Part shown: positions 33,560 to 42,716 of the stretch, piece by piece
How positions within the stretch are numbered: the first letter of the stretch is position 1
Layout: each line of letters begins with the position of its first letter
Source: Alphaproteobacteria bacterium
Lineage (GTDB): Bacteria; Pseudomonadota; Alphaproteobacteria; Caulobacterales; Hyphomonadaceae
Direction of reading: 5' to 3'
Length of the DNA: 64,000 nucleotides
Assembly (NCBI GenBank): GCA_016125405.1
Contig: WGLW01000016.1
Coordinates: 23,897-87,896 of the forward strand
Made by a program: the position numbers and the translations under genes
The notes under the pieces: generated by a model
Database searches by the model: none
The model's input: the letters and a program-made list of their open reading frames with translations, nothing else
Told to the model about the DNA's origin: nothing

Positions 33560-36500
33560 TCAATTCACTGCTCCTGCTGAAACCTTGTCGACGATCGCGT
33601 TGACTGTCGGGTTGCCCTGAGAGGTGGTGTTCAAAAGATCGACCAGCGGCCCATCGATCGAAATGCGCGTCTTGAACGCCGCGCCGGACAGCACGGCGGG
33701 GTTCAACCCTTCCAGCCGTGTCTGCAGCGTCAGCCGCCCTGCGATATCTCCGTCGACGTCCAATTCAAGCTCCTTGTAGCGGAAGTCCTTCAGCGCATCG
33801 AACAGCAGCTTAGCGCTCGAATTCGACTGGCTCGCTGCATCTCCCGTCGAACCCGTGTAGTGGATGACCCCGCCTTCCGGCGAGGACTTGAGCGCAGCAT
33901 GGTCGATTTTCGCTGAACCCGTGCTGAACAGCACAGGCACGGTTCCGTTCACCTTTCCGGTGGCGGTGAGGTCCGGCGGTTTGACCATTTCGATGATGCT
34001 CGCAAGGCTCCAGTCGACAGCCTCGGCGACGATCCGGTTGCTGGCTGCGGAGAAGGAAAACGTCGCGGGCTGGATGCGCAGGAAGCCGCCCGCGAACGGC
34101 CATTCGGCGCCTTCAATCTTGATCGCGTCCGAACCGGCGAGCTGAAAATGGATGACGCCGTTCTCGATCGGCAGGCCGAGCGTCACCTTGTCGAGTGTGA
34201 TAGTCTGGTGCGGCGCGGACTTCATGTTCAGCACGTCCGCGATCTCAACGTCGCCCGAGACGCCCGCGAACTCGCCGGCCGACGCCAGCACGAACCCGAC
34301 CTTCCTGAGCGACACCAGCGCGGTCGAGTTGAAGTCCTTCGCCGTCCACGTTGCGCCGCCGGATATGTCGACGCGACCGGTCACGTTCGCTGGCCCGATC
34401 AGCAACCGCGACAGCGCCGATGGCTGGAAGCCGTTCTCCCTGAACAGCAGCGGCGTGGGCGCGAACGTCAACGAACCGGCGCTGCTCTTTAAGTTGTGTT
34501 GCCCGGTGACGCTGGCGACCTGCACGCCGGACTTGGCCAGGGTGAACGTGCCGGAGAAGGTCGCGACATCGTTGGCAAGCTTCGCGGAACCGGAAAACGT
34601 CTCCGGCTCGAACAGTTGCTTTGCCTTGGGCTGCGGATCGGAGATCGCCATTTCCACATTGGCGAGCGAGCCGGAGAGCCCGCCGGCCTTGCCGGCAAGA
34701 TCGAGCTTCGCCTTGATGCCCGCGAGAGAGACCTGCCCGGTCTTCACCACCGCGCCGTTGAGCGCGCCGGTGATGCGCCAGCCGTCGGCCAGCTCCGCCG
34801 TGCCGGAGAGGCTGCCGGCAGACGTCGGCACGGGCGCCGGCGCATCGGGATCGTCGAAGGTGAAACTCGGCGCCGTCGTGTTGAAAGCGACCTTCACCGT
34901 TTTAGCGGACGTCCAGTTGACGGCAGTGGCGCCGAGCACCGCGTGCGCCTTGTAGTCCTTGCCAGAGACAGGAAGGTTCAGCGCGCCCAGAGTGCCGTCG
35001 CCCGCCATGGCGTCGCCGCGCAGTTCAGCCAGCCTGCCCTTCGGCTGATACCGCAGCGCTGCTGCACCGAAGGTGGTGTCGCCATAGGCCGCCTTGTCCC
35101 AGCTGACGTTCAGTCCCCGCGGCGCGTCGGCGGCGAAGGCGCCGGGCGACCATGTGGCGGTCACGGCGCCGGACGCCTTGAGGTTGGTCCAGATGCCGCC
35201 CGCGAGGCTGCCGCTGGTCGTCAGCAACACTTCGCCTGCAGCCTTGCCGGTATTCTGGCCGGTATCCTGACCGGCGGCCTTGCCTGCCGCCGTTTCGAAC
35301 GAGAGGCCGCTGACCTTCGCCGCCAGCGTGTCCTCGCCGACGCGCCAGGGCTGCATCTCCACCGCGCCGGATGCGCTGATCTTGCCGGTCGAGCCGCTGG
35401 CTCCGGCAAGCGTGAGCGCGAGATGCGGCCCGCCGCCGCCAGAGAGCAGCAGCGTCCCCGCCGCCGTCCAGCCTTTCGCTGCATCCGACGACCACGCCGC
35501 GACCGGCGCCTGCCCGGCGCCGTTGAGCGTCAGCGCAAGACCGCTCTTCGCCTTGACCGTGGCGCCGCCAAGCAGCGCCGCTGCGAAACCGGCTTCCGAG
35601 GCTTCCGCCGACCACGGCGCCGAGACATCGAAGGATTGGCCCGCCTGCTTCAGCACGCGCGCGGCCGCCGCCGAGAAGTTGGGCGCGACATCCTTGAGCG
35701 GCGTCTCCACCGCGCCGCCGAGCGCTTCGCTTCCGGCCTTGGTAAGCTGGGCGCCGACAAGCCGCGCGACGCCGGTCGCCTGCAAGGCGCTGGCGCGTTC
35801 GAAGCCAGCCGGCAGGTTGAGCTTGCCGTCGACGCCCAGCTTCTCCGCGGCGCCTTTTTCATGGCTCAGGCGGTTCATGACGAATGACAGGTCGCCGGAC
35901 GCACCGCCGCCGGATTGCGGATCGAGGTTGGCGTTCAGGTCCGAGTCCTGCCAGGCGGCGCCGAACAGCGAGCCGGCGCCGGACTTGCCGGTCAGCGTCA
36001 GCTTGCGCATCGCGGCGAGCCAGCTGCCCGGCGGCTTGTTGAGATCGATCGCGGCGGCCTCGACATCGGCGCCGAGACTCGCGCCCTTGACGCCGCCCTG
36101 CTTGAGCGACACCTCGCCGGCCGACGCGGCGCCCTGACCCTTCAGCACGCCGTCCGCCTGGTTCACGTCGAGATCGAGTTTCACATCCTGGATCGTCGCG
36201 CCCGGCGCCGTGAACTGTTTGAGATCGAGCGTCGCCTTGCCGGTGATCGTGGCGCCGGATGTTTTTGCGTCGACCTGGAAACTGCGGAGATCCATCGCTG
36301 CTGCGGGCCCGGAGAGTTTGATCGGCGCGGCGGCGAGATGCAGCGTGAGATCGTCGAGGCCGGTCATCTCCAGCTGGCCCTTCGCCTCCACCGGACCGAG
36401 CGGCGTGTTGGCGACGAGCGTGATGTTCTGCAGGTCGATTTTTGGCGACGGGCCGCCGCCCGGGGGCTGGCTGGCGAATTTCTGGACCGTCGGGTCAAGG

Positions 36501-36880
36501 TCGCCGAGCACGGGCTGGTGGCCGGTCAAGTCAAGCAGCAGGCGGATGCCCTTGCCGCCCACCATGGTGGGACGCGGTGAAAACGGGTTGGCCCAGCTCA
36601 GATTGACGGCCAGCTGGTCGGCCGTCAGGGGCGGCGTGTTGGCGCTGGGCCCTTTGACCGTGAGCTGTTTCAAAGTGAGACCGCCCAGGTCCAGCCGGGT
36701 GATTTTGAGGGTGCATTTCAGGCCCTGCCCGGCGCACCAGGCCCGGCCCACGGCCTCGCCAATGGGCTGGCGGGCCAGCAGAATCGCCACAACCAGAACG
36801 AGACCTATCGCCGCAAGAGTGCGCCAGAGCGGCCATTTGCCGGGCTTTTCGTGGGCAGGTGCAAGGGATTCTTCAGCCAT
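33560..36880 (-). CDS. ydbH: YdbH family AsmA-like intermembrane bridge protein
   Basis: 1106 residues from ATG 36880; an ATG six codons upstream is equally possible. A single N-terminal membrane helix (about 21-40) is followed by a very long beta-rich periplasmic region with many GL/TLKG-type strands, and a C-terminal segment with LLFDALKDFRYKELELDVDG and LEGLNPAVLSGAAF. This matches YdbH, a TamB/YhdP-class AsmA-like protein involved in phospholipid movement to the outer membrane. Gene order with ynbE and ydbL supports the call. Confidence 0.88.
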   Translation of the reverse strand: MAEESLAPAHEKPGKWPLWRTLAAIGLVLVVAILLARQPIGEAVGRAWCAGQGLKCTLKITRLDLGGLTLKQLTVKGPSANTPPLTADQLAVNLSWANPFSPRPTMVGGKGIRLLLDLTGHQPVLGDLDPTVQKFASQPPGGGPSPKIDLQNITLVANTPLGPVEAKGQLEMTGLDDLTLHLAAAPIKLSGPAAAMDLRSFQVDAKTSGATITGKATLDLKQFTAPGATIQDVKLDLDVNQADGVLKGQGAASAGEVSLKQGGVKGASLGADVEAAAIDLNKPPGSWLAAMRKLTLTGKSGAGSLFGAAWQDSDLNANLDPQSGGGASGDLSFVMNRLSHEKGAAEKLGVDGKLNLPAGFERASALQATGVARLVGAQLTKAGSEALGGAVETPLKDVAPNFSAAAARVLKQAGQSFDVSAPWSAEASEAGFAAALLGGATVKAKSGLALTLNGAGQAPVAAWSSDAAKGWTAAGTLLLSGGGGPHLALTLAGASGSTGKISASGAVEMQPWRVGEDTLAAKVSGLSFETAAGKAAGQDTGQNTGKAAGEVLLTTSGSLAGGIWTNLKASGAVTATWSPGAFAADAPRGLNVSWDKAAYGDTTFGAAALRYQPKGRLAELRGDAMAGDGTLGALNLPVSGKDYKAHAVLGATAVNWTSAKTVKVAFNTTAPSFTFDDPDAPAPVPTSAGSLSGTAELADGWRITGALNGAVVKTGQVSLAGIKAKLDLAGKAGGLSGSLANVEMAISDPQPKAKQLFEPETFSGSAKLANDVATFSGTFTLAKSGVQVASVTGQHNLKSSAGSLTFAPTPLLFRENGFQPSALSRLLIGPANVTGRVDISGGATWTAKDFNSTALVSLRKVGFVLASAGEFAGVSGDVEIADVLNMKSAPHQTITLDKVTLGLPIENGVIHFQLAGSDAIKIEGAEWPFAGGFLRIQPATFSFSAASNRIVAEAVDWSLASIIEMVKPPDLTATGKVNGTVPVLFSTGSAKIDHAALKSSPEGGVIHYTGSTGDAASQSNSSAKLLFDALKDFRYKELELDVDGDIAGRLTLQTRLEGLNPAVLSGAAFKTRISIDGPLVDLLNTTSQGNPTVNAIVDKVSAGAVN

Positions 36881-37019
36881 CGCAGCTAATCTATGCATTC
36901 GTTCTTGTCGAAAGACAGCGGACAGTTTTTACTGCCGATGAAGGCGTAGTCGCGACGTCAATAAGGTTGAGTGCGCGCCTTTGATACCTCGCCTCCTGCG
37001 GGAACGATCTGGAGCACCA

Positions 37020-38411
37020 ATGAAACAGCGTGTGTTTGATTGGGGGCTGGGAGTGGCTGCGGCTGCTCTCCTGGGGACTGGACTGACCTACGTCGCCGTG
37101 AATTCGCACGTCAGCGAAGCCGCCACATCGACGGCGACGGCGACTGACAAGCCCGATCCGCGCCGCATGCTGGCGGCGATCACCAGCGCCGACCAGCTCG
37201 AAACGCTCCAGCGCGAGATGCGGCAGGTGTCGATCCAGCGCAACGAAACGCTGAGCGGCGTGCTCGACCGCGTCGGCGCCCCGCGCGACCAGGCCAACGG
37301 CGCCGTCTACGCCGCCGGCGAACTGGTCGACCTGCGCAAGGTGCGCCCCGGCGACAGCGTCACGGCCTGGTTCGAAACCGATCCCGTCAGCGGACAGCAG
37401 AACCTTACCGGCCTCTCTCTCCGTCCCGATGTCGAGCGCCAGGTGCTGGTCTCGCGCGGCGCCGACGGACAGTGGGTCACCCACGAACTCAAGGCCAAGC
37501 TCACCTCCAGCTATTCGCTGGTGACCGGAACCGTCGACCAGTCGATCTACGACAGCGCCGTTGCGCAGGGCGCCGCCGACCAGCAGGTCGTCGATTACGC
37601 CACCATCTTCGGCTACGACATCGACTTCCAGCGCGAGATCCAGACCGGCGACAAGTTCGAGATGTTCTACGGCGCCTCGAAGGACGAGCGCGGCGACGTG
37701 ATCAAGGGCGGCGACATACTCTACGCCTCGCTCGACGGCCAGGCGCTGAAGAAGGCCTTCTACCGCTTCACGCCTTCCGACGACGGCGTGACCGACTATT
37801 TCGACGCCACCGGACAGAGCGCCCGCAAATTCCTGATGAAGACGCCGATCAACGGCGCGCGCATCTCGTCCAGCTTCGGCAATCGCGTTCATCCCATCCT
37901 CGGCTACACCAAGCTGCACAAGGGCACCGACTTCGCCGCGCCCACCGGCACGCCGATCTACGCGGCGGGCAACGGCGTCATCGCGCGCTACGGCCCCTTC
38001 TCCACCTATGGCAATTACGCGCTGATCAAGCACGCCAACGGATACGAGACCGCCTACGGCCACATGAGCCGCTACGTGCCGGGGCTTCACGCCGGCAGCC
38101 ATGTGCATCAGGGCCAGGTGATCGGCTATGTCGGCATGACCGGCGGCGCCACCGGGCCGCACCTGCACTACGAGGTCCACATCAAGGGCAAGCCGGTCAA
38201 CGCGATGAAGCTGAAACTGCCGACGGGCCGCAAGCTCACCGGCGAGCAGCTGGCCGCGTTCGATGCCGAACGTGACCGCATCGACGCCCTGCGCGCAGCC
38301 GAACACACCGGCGTCACGCTGGTCGCCGACCAGTCGCCGGCGGCCGATGCGGCGCAGACCTACCAGCAGGTTCCCGTCGTTGCCGCCAGCACGCCGGAAT
38401 CGCGCGAATAG
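37020..38411 (+). CDS. M23 family metallopeptidase, membrane-anchored
   Basis: 463 residues from ATG 37020 with GGAGCA upstream. One N-terminal membrane helix (about 8-30) is followed by an OapA/LysM-like region (RNETLSGVLDRVGAPRDQANG, VRPGDSVTAWFE) and the LytM peptidase domain: ISSSFGNRVHPI, HKGTDFAAPTGTPIYA, YGHMS, and HLHYEVHIKG. The zinc ligands HxxxD and HxH are intact, so it is probably an active peptidoglycan DD-endopeptidase. It is divergent from ydbH. Confidence 0.93.
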   Translation: MKQRVFDWGLGVAAAALLGTGLTYVAVNSHVSEAATSTATATDKPDPRRMLAAITSADQLETLQREMRQVSIQRNETLSGVLDRVGAPRDQANGAVYAAGELVDLRKVRPGDSVTAWFETDPVSGQQNLTGLSLRPDVERQVLVSRGADGQWVTHELKAKLTSSYSLVTGTVDQSIYDSAVAQGAADQQVVDYATIFGYDIDFQREIQTGDKFEMFYGASKDERGDVIKGGDILYASLDGQALKKAFYRFTPSDDGVTDYFDATGQSARKFLMKTPINGARISSSFGNRVHPILGYTKLHKGTDFAAPTGTPIYAAGNGVIARYGPFSTYGNYALIKHANGYETAYGHMSRYVPGLHAGSHVHQGQVIGYVGMTGGATGPHLHYEVHIKGKPVNAMKLKLPTGRKLTGEQLAAFDAERDRIDALRAAEHTGVTLVADQSPAADAAQTYQQVPVVAASTPESRE

Positions 38412-38518
38412 GCGTTGCGAGGCTGCAGCACACAGTCGTCGAATCCCATCCACGGGATTGTCCGCCGCCCCCGCCCTGCGCTACCCCTGCGCGGGGACTT
38501 TGAGGTCGAGGGACTGTC

Positions 38519-39025
38519 ATGACGCTTTCCATCACCCTGGCTCGGATGCTTGCCGTCACCGTGTGCGCGGCGGGCGTCGCCACAGCCGCATCGGCGGAGC
38601 CCCGATATCAGGGCCCGCTCGACTGGATGGTCGGCTGCTGGGAAACGGCTGACCACGCCAGTGTTCAGGTGTGGAGCGAGCCGGTGGGCGGCGTGATGTT
38701 TGGTTACGCCACGACGATGAAGGACGGCGCGCTGGCCTTCTTCGAGCAGGACCGCATCGATCTTCGCAACGAGCGCCCCAGCTATTCGGTGTCGCCCGAC
38801 GGGGACCGCTGGGTGGCGTTCGTGGCGCCCCCGCCCAAGCCGCCCGAACTCGACAAACGCGGGCGGCCGCTGCCGCCTGCCGAGGTCGCCACGTTCGAGA
38901 ACAGCTCCAACGCCTATCCGCAGCGCATCCAGTATCGCTCGGACGGACGGCGCGGGCTCTCCGCCACGATCTCGAACCTGGACGGATCGCGCACGACCGA
39001 ACTGAGCTGGGAGAAGTGCCGCTAG
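38519..39025 (+). CDS. Secreted DUF6265 protein
   Basis: 168 residues. A signal peptide ends at ASAE (about residue 27). The mature domain, LDWMVGCWETA, GGVMFGYATTMKDGALAFFEQDRI and ENSSNAYPQRIQY, matches the DUF6265 layout, a small lipocalin-like beta barrel. Function unknown. The preceding gap holds AATCCC-N6-GGGATT, a short hairpin that may end the M23 transcript. Confidence 0.78.
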   Translation: MTLSITLARMLAVTVCAAGVATAASAEPRYQGPLDWMVGCWETADHASVQVWSEPVGGVMFGYATTMKDGALAFFEQDRIDLRNERPSYSVSPDGDRWVAFVAPPPKPPELDKRGRPLPPAEVATFENSSNAYPQRIQYRSDGRRGLSATISNLDGSRTTELSWEKCR

Positions 39026-39051
39026 GCGCGAAGGCGGCCGCCGCCTGTAAC

Positions 39052-39696
39052 TCAGATCGACTCGATGCCGCCGAGAAACACGTTGACGGCGCGCTCCACC
39101 GTTTCGCCGATTTCCTCGGGCGTCGGCCGGTAGCTGGTATCCAGCAACGCGCGGAAATGGATGCGGGCGCGCACCAGATCGAAGAACACCGACGCAGCGA
39201 GGTTGTAGTCGCGCACCTTGATCTCGCCTGCCTCCGCGCGGCTGCGCAGGTACTCGGCGAGCGCGAGGCGCACGCGCTCCGGCCCGTGCCGCGCGAACGA
39301 CAGCGCAGCGTCCGGAAACTTGCGCGCCTGGCCAACCATCAACCGGAACACATCCAGCGATTCCGGCTCGCAGAGTTTCGTCATGAAGCGCTCGCCGATC
39401 CGCCGCAGGCCTTCCTTCAGCGGCGCACGGGCGGCGAGTTCGATCTGCATCTGCTCGGTCAGCTCTTCGACGCGGCTGTCGATCATCGCCTCGAACAGCC
39501 CCTGTTTGCCGCCGAACTGGGCATAGAGCGTCGAGAGCGACCCACCGGCGCGGCGGACGATTTCCGCCATGTTGGCGGCCTCGTAGCCATATTCGAGGAA
39601 GACCTCGCGCGCCGCTTTCAGGAACGCGGCCCGGCGCATTTCCGCACGTCCGGATTCCGGCTCGGGGCGCGTATCTGTGGAATCACCGTGTGACAT
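39052..39696 (-). CDS. TetR-family repressor of the adjacent efflux pump
   Basis: 214 residues from ATG 39696. The N-terminal HTH is clear: AAREVFLEYGYEAANMAEIVRRAGGSLSTLYAQFGGK. The ligand-binding half is the TetR C-terminal type with FRLMVGQARKFPDAALSF. It is divergent from a HlyD-EmrB type pump across 154 bp that contains a strong palindrome, the usual arrangement for a drug-responsive local repressor. Confidence 0.92.
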   Translation of the reverse strand: MSHGDSTDTRPEPESGRAEMRRAAFLKAAREVFLEYGYEAANMAEIVRRAGGSLSTLYAQFGGKQGLFEAMIDSRVEELTEQMQIELAARAPLKEGLRRIGERFMTKLCEPESLDVFRLMVGQARKFPDAALSFARHGPERVRLALAEYLRSRAEAGEIKVRDYNLAASVFFDLVRARIHFRALLDTSYRPTPEEIGETVERAVNVFLGGIESI

Positions 39697-39746
39697 CAAT
39701 TCAGCCTATCCCGTCTCGATGCGGGCTTGATACTCGAATAACAGCG

Positions 39747-39770
39747 GTTACATTTCAACGGAAACGTAAC
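39747..39770. promoter_or_regulatory. Palindromic TetR operator in the tetR-emrA gap
   Basis: GTTACATTTC-AACG-GAAACGTAAC is a 24-bp inverted repeat with nine of ten arm positions paired. It overlaps TACATT (39749-39754), which stands 16 bp from TTGATA (39727-39732), a plausible promoter for the pump genes. Binding here would block pump transcription. Confidence 0.65.
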
Positions 39771-39850
39771 GCCAATTACATACAAGGCGTACGCAAGACA
39801 AACGAGCCTCCTCCCCAAAGCCGAGGCCGCATCTCGAGGGAAACAAGGCC

Positions 39851-41086
39851 ATGGCCCTTCAGCCGGTCAAGCTCGACGACGTTCGCCCCGCCCCGTCCGA
39901 CCAGCCCGCCGACGCGGACGCCTCGACACCGCCCCCCGCCGCCGCAGCGGCCCCGGAAAAACCGGACTTCCGCAAGCGCGCCATGCCAGTCGCCGGCGCA
40001 GTGGTCGCCCTGGCGGTTCTCGGCTTCGGCGGCGAATGGCTGATCAACGGCCGCTTCCTCATCAAGACCGACAACGCCCACATCCGCGCCGACATCACCA
40101 ACGTCGCCGCCAAGGTTCAGGGCTATGTCGAGACGCTGAATGTGGAAGACAACCAGCCGGTGAAGGCCGGCGACGTTCTGCTGACGCTTGAAGCCGCCGA
40201 CTACAAGGCGCGCGTCGCCGAAGCGAAGGCGGCGCTCGCCCAGGCCGAAGCCGATGCGGTGCAGGCCCGGTCGCGCATCGCCGCGCAGACCGCCAATGTC
40301 TCCTCCACGCGCAGCCGCTCGTCGGCCCAGCTCGACCAGCTCGCCGAAGCCGAAGCCGCCGCCCGCGCCGCCGAGGCGACGGCGCAGTGGAAGACATCCG
40401 AGCTGAAGCGCCTGACCGCGCTGGCCGACAAGGGCTGGTATCCCCGCGCCCGCCTTGAGGAAGCTGAGGCGATGGAAAAGGCGGCGCAGGCCCAGGCCGC
40501 CCAGGCGCGCGCAACCGTCACCGCGCAACAGAGCCAGGTGTCGTCCAGCAAGTCGTCGGTCGTGCAGGCGAGACAGGAAGTTTCGGCCACCACCGCCTCC
40601 GCCACATCGGCGGATGCGCGCGTCGAGGCGGCCAGGGCGAAGCTTGAAGCCGCCGAACTCGATCTTGGCCGCACGCAGATCCGCGCGCCGATTTCCGGCA
40701 TTGTCGGCAACCGTGTGGTCGCAACCGGCCAGCTTCTCTCTCCCGGCCAGGTGGCGATGTCGATCGTGCCGGCCAGCGAGGCCTATGTGATCGCCAACTA
40801 CAAGGAAACGCAGGTCCAGCACATGAAGCGCGGCCAGCGCGTCACCCTCACCGTCGACGCCTATCCCGGCCTCAAGGTGAAAGGTCACGTCGAGAGCATC
40901 GCGCCCGCCACCGGCTCGACCTTCAGCCTGATCCCGCAGGACACCGCCACGGGCAACTTCACCAAGATCGTCCAGCGCGTGCCGGTGCGCATCGCCATCG
41001 ACGACAAGAAGGCGCTCGATGAAGGGCTGATGCGGTCCGGCCTTGCGGTCGTCGCCACCGTCTCGACCAAGCCCGTAAAAGAGTAA
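39851..41086 (+). CDS. HlyD/EmrA-type membrane fusion protein
   Basis: 411 residues. One membrane helix at about 45-63 is followed by the biotinyl-lipoyl half motif TDNAHIRADITNVAAKVQGYVETL, VEDNQPVKAGDVLLTLE, a long Ala-rich coiled coil (about 120-265), and then IRAPISGIVGNRVVATGQLLSPG and IVPASEAYVIANYKETQ. It would link the inner-membrane transporter encoded 6 bp downstream to an outer-membrane channel not present in this window. Confidence 0.93.
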   Translation: MALQPVKLDDVRPAPSDQPADADASTPPPAAAAAPEKPDFRKRAMPVAGAVVALAVLGFGGEWLINGRFLIKTDNAHIRADITNVAAKVQGYVETLNVEDNQPVKAGDVLLTLEAADYKARVAEAKAALAQAEADAVQARSRIAAQTANVSSTRSRSSAQLDQLAEAEAAARAAEATAQWKTSELKRLTALADKGWYPRARLEEAEAMEKAAQAQAAQARATVTAQQSQVSSSKSSVVQARQEVSATTASATSADARVEAARAKLEAAELDLGRTQIRAPISGIVGNRVVATGQLLSPGQVAMSIVPASEAYVIANYKETQVQHMKRGQRVTLTVDAYPGLKVKGHVESIAPATGSTFSLIPQDTATGNFTKIVQRVPVRIAIDDKKALDEGLMRSGLAVVATVSTKPVKE

Positions 41087-41092
41087 CCGCGG

Positions 41093-42709
41093 ATGAGCGG
41101 TCCTTCCGCCACGACGATGGGCGGACCACCCGGCGCGACGCGGACCTACACGCCGCCGACGCCGGGAACCGTCGAGGCCAAGCGCCTCAACATCGGCTTC
41201 ATGTCGATGGTGATCGGCATGTTCATGGCGATCCTCGATATCCAGATCGTCGCCTCCTCGATCACCCAGATCCAGGCCGGCGTCTCGGCCTCGGCCGACG
41301 AGATCCACTGGATCCAGACCGCCTATCTGATCGCGGAAGTGATCGGCATACCCCTCTCCGGCCTGCTCAACCGCGCACTGGGCATGCGGCTGCTGTTCGT
41401 CTTCTCCGCGGCGGGCTTCACGCTGTCGAGCACGCTTTGCGCCCTGTCGTGGAATCTCGACAGCCTGATCTTCTTCCGCTGCATCCAGGGCTTCGTCGGC
41501 GCGGCGATGATCCCGACGACGATGGCCGCCGCCTTCTCGCTGTTCGGCCCCAACCGCTCGATGGTGCAGCAGGTGATGATCGGCATGGTCGCGACGCTCG
41601 CTCCGTCGATCGGACCGACGCTTGGCGGCTGGATCACGGACCACCTCTCCTGGCACTGGCTCTTCCTGGTCAATGTCGGCCCGGGTATCTTCGCGGCCAG
41701 CATGGTGCTGACCTATATCCCGAAGGACCAGCTCGACCTTCGCGTCATCCGCAACATCGACTTCACGGGCCTTCTCGCCATGGCGCTGTTCCTCGGCGCC
41801 TTCGAATGGGTGTTCGAACAGGGCCCGACCGACGGCTGGTTCGAGGACCAGGGCATCGTCCTCTGGTCGATCCTCTGCACCGGCGCGGGCGCCGTCTTCT
41901 TCTGGCGCGTGCTGACGCGCAGCAATCCGGTTGTCGACCTCAGCATTTTCCGCGACCGGAACTTCTCGCTCGGCTCGCTGGTGGCGGTGGTGATCGGCTT
42001 CGGCCTGTTCGGCTCGGTCTACCTGACGCCGCTTTTCCTCGGCACGGTGCGCGGCTTCAACTCGCTGCAGATCGGCGAGATCATGAGCGTCGGCGGCATG
42101 GCCATGTTCATCGGCGGGCCGGTCTCCGGCATCCTCATCCGCCGCATCGATCCGCGCTTCGTCATGGCGGCCGGGATGTCGCTCGCCGCCATCGGGCTTT
42201 ACTGGAACCACTTCCTCACGGCCGACTCCAGCTTCAACGAACTGTTCTGGCCGCAGCTCCTGCGCGGCGGCGGGTTGATCATGTGCATGGTGCCGGCGAA
42301 CTTCCTGGCGCTGGGCACGCTGCCGCCGCCCAAGCTGCCCAACGCCACGGGGCTCTTCACCGTCTGCCGCAATATCGGCGGCGCGGTCGGGCTCGCCGGC
42401 CTCAACACGCTGCGCCTCTCTTACGACAACCTGCACCAGCAGGAGCTGGGCGCGGCGCTGGATCCGGCGCGGCCCGCGGTGCAGGCCTTCCTCAGCCAGT
42501 CCGAAGCCAGCCTGCGCGCCCTTGGACAGGTTGACCCGCAGCAGCAGGCGCTGATGCAGCTCGGCCGCCGCATGCAGGTGGAATCGATGGTGATGACCTT
42601 CAACAACCTGTTCCTGGTGATGGGCGTGTGCTTCGCCTTCATGCTGCTGCTGGTGCCGTTCCTGCGCAGGCCGCAGCCACGTCCCGGTCCAGCGCCCGCA
42701 GGCCACTGA
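41093..42709 (+). CDS. DHA2-family MFS multidrug transporter (EmrB/QacA type)
   Basis: 538 residues with 14 predicted membrane helices. It has the DHA2 opening MAILDIQIVASSITQIQAGVSAS, HWIQTAYLIAEVIGIPLSG, motif C-like GPTLGGWITDHLSWHWLFLVNVGPG, and the late SVGGMAMFIGGPVSGILIRRID region. It exports drugs by proton antiport with the HlyD partner. The pair lies behind a TetR operator. Confidence 0.94.
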   Translation: MSGPSATTMGGPPGATRTYTPPTPGTVEAKRLNIGFMSMVIGMFMAILDIQIVASSITQIQAGVSASADEIHWIQTAYLIAEVIGIPLSGLLNRALGMRLLFVFSAAGFTLSSTLCALSWNLDSLIFFRCIQGFVGAAMIPTTMAAAFSLFGPNRSMVQQVMIGMVATLAPSIGPTLGGWITDHLSWHWLFLVNVGPGIFAASMVLTYIPKDQLDLRVIRNIDFTGLLAMALFLGAFEWVFEQGPTDGWFEDQGIVLWSILCTGAGAVFFWRVLTRSNPVVDLSIFRDRNFSLGSLVAVVIGFGLFGSVYLTPLFLGTVRGFNSLQIGEIMSVGGMAMFIGGPVSGILIRRIDPRFVMAAGMSLAAIGLYWNHFLTADSSFNELFWPQLLRGGGLIMCMVPANFLALGTLPPPKLPNATGLFTVCRNIGGAVGLAGLNTLRLSYDNLHQQELGAALDPARPAVQAFLSQSEASLRALGQVDPQQQALMQLGRRMQVESMVMTFNNLFLVMGVCFAFMLLLVPFLRRPQPRPGPAPAGH

Positions 42710-42716
42710 AGGTGCG

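Noticed and set aside
36891..38453. 520-codon frame antisense to the M23 peptidase
   Set aside because: No domain or start signal; the M23 motifs lie on the other strand.
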